Part shown: in pieces, positions 15,031 through 18,416 of the stretch
Position numbering within the stretch: position 1 is the stretch's first letter
Layout: every line of letters begins with the position of its first letter
From: UMGS1908 sp964432825
GTDB lineage: Bacteria; Bacillota; Clostridia; Christensenellales; UBA1242
Direction of reading: 5' to 3'
Assembly: GCA_964432825.1 (NCBI GenBank)
Contig: CAYSOX010000018.1
Coordinates: forward strand, 1-18,416
Length of the DNA stretch: 18,416 bases
Position numbers and translations under genes: made by a program
Notes under the pieces: model-generated
What the model was told of the DNA's origin: nothing
The model's database searches: none
The model's input: the letters and a program-made list of their open reading frames with translations, nothing else

Positions 15031-15500
15031 TATTTGTCACCCTCCTTTTCTTTCAAAAGAACAACTAAAACATTTTTAAATATCTGCGCCCTTAATTTGT
15101 CTTTAAATGAATAAGGCATATTTAATGCACGCTCAGATATTGAGGCTTGAATAAGCATTCTCTCTCGCGATTCAATCACTTCATCATCTTGCAATTTGTC
15201 TAAAATTTGACTTGCCCGTCTTTCGGTCAACTCATCGCCAATGCTTTCCATAATCAAACTATTAACATAGGTGTCGTCACTAACAGGAACTTTGCTTATG
15301 CGAATAAACCCGCCACCACCTCGCCTACTTTCTTTTACAAACCCTCTATCAAGGGTAAACCTCGTCTCCAACACATAATTAATTTGACTTGGCACGCATG
15401 AGAAGAACCCCGCAAGGTCATTTCGGCTTATCTCCACCGTACCATCCTCTTTTAAAGATTTTAAAATAAACTGCTCAATAACATCACTTATATTTGCCAT
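15030..15500 (-). CDS. ctsR: Class III heat-shock repressor CtsR
   Basis: A winged-helix repressor of clp genes that is inactivated by heat and by McsB/McsA. It has 156 residues from ATG 15500, normal for the family. It starts 'MANISDVIEQFILKSL'; the DNA-binding domain covers about 1-72 and contains the four-glycine wing loop 'RRGGGGFIRI' (59-68), which in Bacillus is the thermosensor. The C-terminal dimerisation domain has 'ERRASQILDKLQDDEVI' (93-109). The frame is open to 15539, but GGGAGG at 15506-15511 lies five bases before the 15500 ATG and the longer form would run through the operator, so 15500 is chosen. A perfect CtsR box lies directly upstream, showing autoregulation of ctsR-mcsA-mcsB-clpC. 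Confidence 0.97.
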   Translation of the reverse strand: MANISDVIEQFILKSLKEDGTVEISRNDLAGFFSCVPSQINYVLETRFTLDRGFVKESRRGGGGFIRISKVPVSDDTYVNSLIMESIGDELTERRASQILDKLQDDEVIESRERMLIQASISERALNMPYSFKDKLRAQIFKNVLVVLLKEKEGDK

Positions 15501-15523
15501 TTTTACCTCCCGTCTTGACTTAA

Positions 15524-15540
15524 GGTCAAAATAAGTCAAA
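15524..15540 (+). promoter_or_regulatory. CtsR operator (CtsR box)
   Basis: GGTCAAA-ATA-AGTCAAA on the plus strand is an exact match to the CtsR heptad direct repeat (A/G)GTCAAA-NAN-(A/G)GTCAAA. It begins about six bases past the expected transcription start and ends 24 bases before the ctsR ATG, so bound CtsR would block initiation. A further inverted half-site, TTGAC (15515-15519), makes TTGAC-TTAAG-GTCAA symmetrical with the proximal heptad. Confidence 0.95.
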
Positions 15541-15552
15541 CTTTATAATTAA

Positions 15553-15581
15553 ATTATAAACGGCTAACACTTTATTGTCAA
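15553..15581 (-). promoter_or_regulatory. Consensus sigma-A promoter of ctsR-mcsA-mcsB-clpC
   Basis: TTGACA (15581-15576) and TATAAT (15558-15553) are separated by exactly 17 bases on the minus strand, a perfect consensus promoter. The expected start is near 15546, directly next to the CtsR box. A strong basal promoter kept silent by a repressor is the usual arrangement for this operon. Confidence 0.92.
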
Positions 15582-15587
15582 CCGTTT
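15558..15587 (-). terminator. Hairpin over the ctsR promoter, possible degV terminator
   Basis: In minus-strand RNA, AAACGGTTGACA (15587-15576) pairs with TGTTAGCCGTTT (15569-15558) over 12 bp with two G-U pairs and a 6-base loop, followed by ATAATTT. It is 112 bases past the degV stop, and no better terminator lies between. It covers the ctsR -35 box and spacer. The weak U-tract limits confidence. Confidence 0.45.
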
Positions 15588-15698
15588 TTTAAATAATTTA
15601 ATCATTTGTTTATTTTTGTAAAATTTTAGGTATTTCCTCAAAGCTTAACACATATTGTCAAATCGTTTTTGCCTTTGACTTATAGCCTTACCAATATA

Positions 15699-16562
15699 TT
15701 ATCTTTTCTTTCCGTAATAAATAACGCCAACCGTTCCAGGACCGCAATGTGCTCCAATAACAGGACCAATTGGATATCTTTGAACAACAGCACCGGGGAT
15801 TTGAGTCTCAATCTCTTTTTTCATCCACTCACCCAAAGCCTCGTTATCGGCATCAAGAACATAAACAACCTGTTTTTCAACATCAAGTACATTTTCTTTC
15901 ATTTCTAAAACTATTGAACTTATTGCCCGCTTTAAGCCTTTGCCCGTGCCAACTTTAACAATCTCGCCGTCGTCATTAATCTTTAAAATAGGCTTAATAT
16001 TCAATAACCCACCAACTATCGCGGTAGCACTTGAAACCCTACCACCTCTCTTTAAGTGGGTTAGACTATCCACCACAAAGTACATACAAGAATGCTTCGA
16101 AAACTCCTCAAGTTTTTCAATAATCTGGTCATCTGAAAGCCCCAAAGCCTTCAATCTTCCAGCCTCCATAACCTGTATTCCCGAACCAAAACAAATACTC
16201 TTTGTATCAAAAGTCTTAATTGTACGGTCTGGGTATTTCTGCTTCAACTCATCTATCGCAAGCTTCATATAATTAAATGTTCCGCTCATTTTATCTGAAA
16301 AATGCACATATAAAATATCCTCACCCGCTTTTAAAACCGGCTCAAAATATTCAACATAGTCATTTGGGTTCAACGCACTAGTCCTTGGCGTTGCCCCCTC
16401 TCTCATCCTATTATTCAACTTCTTAAAATCGGTATTTTTACCAAAATCATAATAATATATTTCGTCATCCAAAATATATGGCATCTTAATAACTTCAAGC
16501 CCCAATGCCTCAGCATCGGTGTACCACATCTCACAATCGGTATCGGTAAACAATCTACTCAT
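15699..16562 (-). CDS. DegV family fatty-acid-binding protein (FakB-like)
   Basis: A DegV-fold protein that binds a long-chain fatty acid; in Gram-positives such proteins (FakB) present the fatty acid to the kinase FakA. Its 287 residues are full length. Family landmarks are 'TPRTSALNP' (58-66), 'VHFSDKMSGTFNYM' (86-99), 'DTKSICFGSGIQVMEAG' (119-135), 'VDSLTHLKRGGRVS' (164-177), 'KPILKINDDGEI' (190-201) and the end 'IGAHCGPGTVGVIYYG'. These place ligand-contact serines and the RGGR segment as in FakB structures. ATG at 16562 has AGGAGAAG in good position. The gene stands alone between a long spacer and the ctsR operon; fakA is not in the window. Ligand preference cannot be read from the sequence. 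Confidence 0.93.
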   Translation of the reverse strand: MSRLFTDTDCEMWYTDAEALGLEVIKMPYILDDEIYYYDFGKNTDFKKLNNRMREGATPRTSALNPNDYVEYFEPVLKAGEDILYVHFSDKMSGTFNYMKLAIDELKQKYPDRTIKTFDTKSICFGSGIQVMEAGRLKALGLSDDQIIEKLEEFSKHSCMYFVVDSLTHLKRGGRVSSATAIVGGLLNIKPILKINDDGEIVKVGTGKGLKRAISSIVLEMKENVLDVEKQVVYVLDADNEALGEWMKKEIETQIPGAVVQRYPIGPVIGAHCGPGTVGVIYYGKKR

Positions 16563-16968
16563 AAAATTCTTCTCCTAATGTAAATAACTTTTTAAATTGA
16601 AAGCAAAACAAAATAAATCCATATAAACCTTTAAATTTACATATTAAAATCTTAAAAACAATTTTTGTTTAAAAACATTATAGTTTCGCTTTTTTAAAAA
16701 AATCAAAACAGGCTTCTTAAAATTTTATATAAACAAAATTATTTAAAGTTTTAACATATCTACATCAAATTGTTAAATCAACCAAGCCATTTTTACTTTC
16801 AACTTCTAAGCCTAATTTTTTTTGCATAAAATCATAAAAAACTCCAATTGCAACACATATTTCGCCCAACAATTAAGTCATTCAGAATAATTTTATACAC
16901 TATATTAAGTATAACTAACTCGCCTTAAATTTACAACTATTTTTTAATCTTTGTTTACATATTTCTAA
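16563..16968. other. 406-base AT-rich spacer between the transglycosylase gene and degV
   Basis: Apart from the degV ribosome binding site and the possible remnant at 16765-16872, nothing clear is seen. There is a 6-bp inverted repeat TTATAC/GTATAA (16893-16898 and 16909-16914). Several A/T-only self-complementary runs near 16650-16710 could weakly terminate the transglycosylase transcript. A degV promoter could not be placed with confidence. Confidence 0.4.
16765..16872 (-). pseudogene. Possible 3' remnant of a protein gene in the degV-upstream spacer
   Basis: In a spacer that is otherwise very AT-rich and non-coding, one minus-strand frame reads sensibly for 35 codons to a TGA. It contains GEICVAIGVFYDFM followed by QKKLGLEVESKNGLVDLTI. 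The residue mix (Gly, Val, Glu, Asp, a regular amphipathic pattern) is unlike the Lys/Asn/Phe/Ile noise of the surroundings. A TAA precedes it in frame, the only upstream start is TTG with no ribosome binding site, and the family is not recognised. It may be the decayed C-terminus of a lost gene or a small real gene; chance is possible. Confidence 0.25.
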
Positions 16969-17532
16969 TTATTTCAATTGGTATCGGATAATTTTATCAT
17001 ACTTCGCTTTTGCAGATTTTACCTTTTTAATGTAATTTTTAGTCTCAGAAATACTAATTTCCTCCTCGTCAAATACCCCATTTTCTTTTTTAAACTTTAA
17101 TAGTTTGCCCTCACCCGCATTGTATGCAAACAACACCTCTTCTAAAGAATCAAACTTATTAAATAAATAAGCCAAATAGTAGCACCCAAACTCAATGTTT
17201 AATTGAGGATTTTTTAAGTCCTCAAGCGAAAAATCAACATACCGCAACTCTCCAGCAATAAATTTTGCAGTATCGGGCATTATCTGCATAAGCCCCACCG
17301 CTCCAACAACACTTTCCGCCTCTTGCATAAAACCACTTTCAGTCAATATCACCGCATAAACCAAGGACGGTTCAATTGAATACTCCGCCGAATATTGCAT
17401 AACGAAATTTTCAAAGCAAATCGGGTACTTCAGCCGATTGTACATAACAACCCCAACAATTCCCCCAGCAACAATAGCAACCAAAAGCATAAATATAACA
17501 ATCATTTTATTAGCCTTTTTAATAATTTTCAT
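16969..17532 (-). CDS. Membrane-anchored lytic murein transglycosylase (SLT domain)
   Basis: Cleaves the MurNAc-GlcNAc bond of peptidoglycan from the outer face of the membrane. Residues 1-9 are basic and about 10-31 form one membrane helix, so the enzyme is an inside-to-outside signal anchor. The SLT domain covers about 38-187: catalytic Glu65 in 'VILTESGF' (61-68), 'GAVGLMQIMPDTA' (77-89), 'LNIEFGCYYLAYL' (111-123), 'AYNAGEG' (136-142) and 'ETKNYIKKV' near 163-171. All signature motifs are intact at 187 residues, the usual size of the short Gram-positive form. The ATG at 17532 has only a weak ribosome binding site. ATG 17505 is better spaced from AAAGG but would remove the basic residues that orient the helix, so 17532 is kept. 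Confidence 0.93.
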   Translation of the reverse strand: MKIIKKANKMIVIFMLLVAIVAGGIVGVVMYNRLKYPICFENFVMQYSAEYSIEPSLVYAVILTESGFMQEAESVVGAVGLMQIMPDTAKFIAGELRYVDFSLEDLKNPQLNIEFGCYYLAYLFNKFDSLEEVLFAYNAGEGKLLKFKKENGVFDEEEISISETKNYIKKVKSAKAKYDKIIRYQLK

Positions 17533-17711
17533 ACCACTAAAAGTATTAACATTTTCTAAAGTTTTATAGCAGGCAAATGATGTTTTATTATAGTCTTATA
17601 AATAAAAATATATAAAGCTAGGAAATTTTAACCTCCTCCAATTTTTCACTAAGTTTAATTTATTATATGATTTACTTTTCTATAGTTTAAAAAATTTCAA
17701 GGTCTCACATT
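17533..17711. other. Upstream region of the transglycosylase gene
   Basis: Two minus-strand TATAAT boxes occur (17666-17661 and 17592-17587), but neither has a good -35 box at 17 bases. A very strong Shine-Dalgarno-like GGAGGAGG (17639-17632) has no start codon within normal distance; the next in-frame codons reach TAG quickly. No gene was found. Confidence 0.4.
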
Positions 17712-17746
17712 AAAAATGCTAAACACTATATATGTTTAGCATTTTT
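17712..17746. terminator. Strong intrinsic terminator after hsdR
   Basis: A perfect 14-bp inverted repeat, AAAAATGCTAAACA (17712-17725) with TGTTTAGCATTTTT (17733-17746), surrounds a 7-base loop. With A and T runs at the ends it works in both directions. It begins two bases past the hsdR stop codon on the minus strand. Confidence 0.9.
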
Positions 17747-17748
17747 GT

Positions 17749-18416
17749 TTACCCTATTCCAAAAAATCTTTCAAAGAATTGTTTTAGCCGTTCAATTACT
17801 GTCAGCTTTTTCTGTTCTCTACCACCACCAAATCTTGACATAGGTGGCATAATTTTATCAATATCCGTTCCAGTGGTTTTCATAATACCATCACGGAAAG
17901 AATATTCCATAAATTTTCGGGTTTCTTTTTCTTTTAATCCCATTTCTGTAATAATTGACACAAGTTCAAGTTCTTTTTGCTTTGCAACAAATTCTCTCCA
18001 TTCAAGCATAACATCATCTATATCATTTATTCCTGCAATAAATGTTTCAATAAGTGCTTTCTTACTTCTGAGTTCCAAACTTGAATCAATCGCTTTTTTA
18101 ATTGAAATAAGCACTTCTTTATCTTCACAATGGCTATCATGATACTTCTTAACCAATAACAAGATATAGTCAATATTGATTTCGACTTGTTTTATAAGTT
18201 CAATTTCAAAAACAATATCTTCGGTTATATCTTCTTTTGTATGTTCTTCTCTATATTTCTTCCACTCTAAATATAGGTCATTATATCTACTTAAATAATC
18301 CTGCATTTCACCTTCTGTTAGAATTTCATTTCCAGCGAATTCATCAAATGAGGAAAGTAAATTTCTCATACGAAGAATTGAACCAAACAAACCAATAAAG
18401 TCTTTTTGTGCCTTTT
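17749..18416 (-). CDS. hsdR: Type I restriction enzyme R subunit, C-terminal part (5' end outside window)
   Basis: The C-terminal 221 residues of an HsdR protein, the motor/nuclease subunit of a type I restriction system. The frame is open to the window edge; the TTG at 18390 is an internal leucine because coding continues upstream as KAQKDFIGLFGSILRMRN. This matches the EcoR124-type C-terminal helical region that follows the helicase domains and contacts the methyltransferase: 'LLSSFDEFAG', then 'YLSRYNDLYLEWKKYREE', a long helical middle, and the end 'DKIMPPMSRFGGGREQKKL' with 'LKQFFERFFGIG'. The nuclease and helicase domains would lie outside the window, so activity cannot be judged. A strong terminator follows immediately. 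hsdS and hsdM are expected upstream but are not visible. Confidence 0.88.
   Translation of the reverse strand, partial: KAQKDFIGLFGSILRMRNLLSSFDEFAGNEILTEGEMQDYLSRYNDLYLEWKKYREEHTKEDITEDIVFEIELIKQVEINIDYILLLVKKYHDSHCEDKEVLISIKKAIDSSLELRSKKALIETFIAGINDIDDVMLEWREFVAKQKELELVSIITEMGLKEKETRKFMEYSFRDGIMKTTGTDIDKIMPPMSRFGGGREQKKLTVIERLKQFFERFFGIG

Noticed and set aside
15501..15539. Longer CtsR start at 15539
   Set aside because: Its extra residues are encoded by the ribosome binding site and operator, and the family N-terminus begins at the ATG at 15500.
17732..18142. Plus-strand 136-codon frame opposite hsdR
   Set aside because: Serine/isoleucine-rich antisense shadow of HsdR, beginning in the terminator stem.
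1..18416. tRNA or rRNA genes, CRISPR arrays, insertion sequences, attachment sites
   Set aside because: No cloverleaf-like segments, regular spaced repeats, transposase frames or terminal inverted repeats were noticed by eye; a tRNAscan-SE and repeat search would settle it.

Overview
The window looks like chromosomal DNA from a low-GC Gram-positive bacterium (Bacillota, probably Clostridia). The evidence is the AT-rich sequence, strong AGGAGG ribosome binding sites, TTGACA/TATAAT promoters, a ctsR-mcsA-mcsB-clpC operon with a textbook CtsR box, a long-form HPF and a FakB/DegV protein. No tRNA, rRNA, CRISPR array, insertion sequence or prophage was seen. Nearly all genes are on the minus strand; the exceptions are the truncated YitT-like gene at the left edge and one small secreted-protein gene.

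Left part (1-2619): the 3' end of a YitT/DUF2179 membrane protein converges on a GH13 alpha-glucosidase through a shared terminator. The glucosidase has its own clear promoter, placed directly beside a hairpin that can end the incoming pheT transcript.

Housekeeping operon (2620-8733, minus): a promoter at 8705-8733 drives a minimal PucR-type HTH protein, then nth, obg, yhbY, pheS and pheT, all tightly spaced or overlapping. DNA repair, ribosome assembly and tRNA-Phe charging are therefore on one transcript. No T-box leader precedes pheST.

Odd centre (8669-10490): a MalK-like ABC ATPase homologue that has lost essentially every catalytic motif lies upstream of the HTH gene and diverges from a small anchored beta-sandwich protein. 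Both divergent start codons lack a Shine-Dalgarno sequence and sit 5-6 bases after a -10-like box, so both mRNAs may be leaderless. The spacer before the HTH gene is crowded with GTAAA/TTTAC motifs and a 17-bp palindrome. This is the most unusual part of the window.

Stress operon (10495-15581, minus): ctsR, mcsA, mcsB and clpC overlap or abut and share one consensus promoter with a CtsR box just downstream of the expected start point. hpf follows clpC with its own promoter inside the clpC 3' end and a strong terminator. Together these encode heat-shock repression, protein arginine phosphorylation, the ClpC unfoldase and ribosome hibernation. McsA lacks the usual C-terminal UVR segment.

Right part (15590-18416, minus): a DegV/FakB fatty-acid-binding protein, a roughly 400-base AT-rich spacer with a possible gene remnant, a membrane-anchored lytic transglycosylase, and the C-terminal part of a type I restriction HsdR subunit running off the window. 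HsdR is the only defence gene visible; the rest of that locus lies outside. No complete new multi-gene system could be demonstrated. The best leads are the dead ABC ATPase with its small HTH neighbour and the unusual control regions around them.
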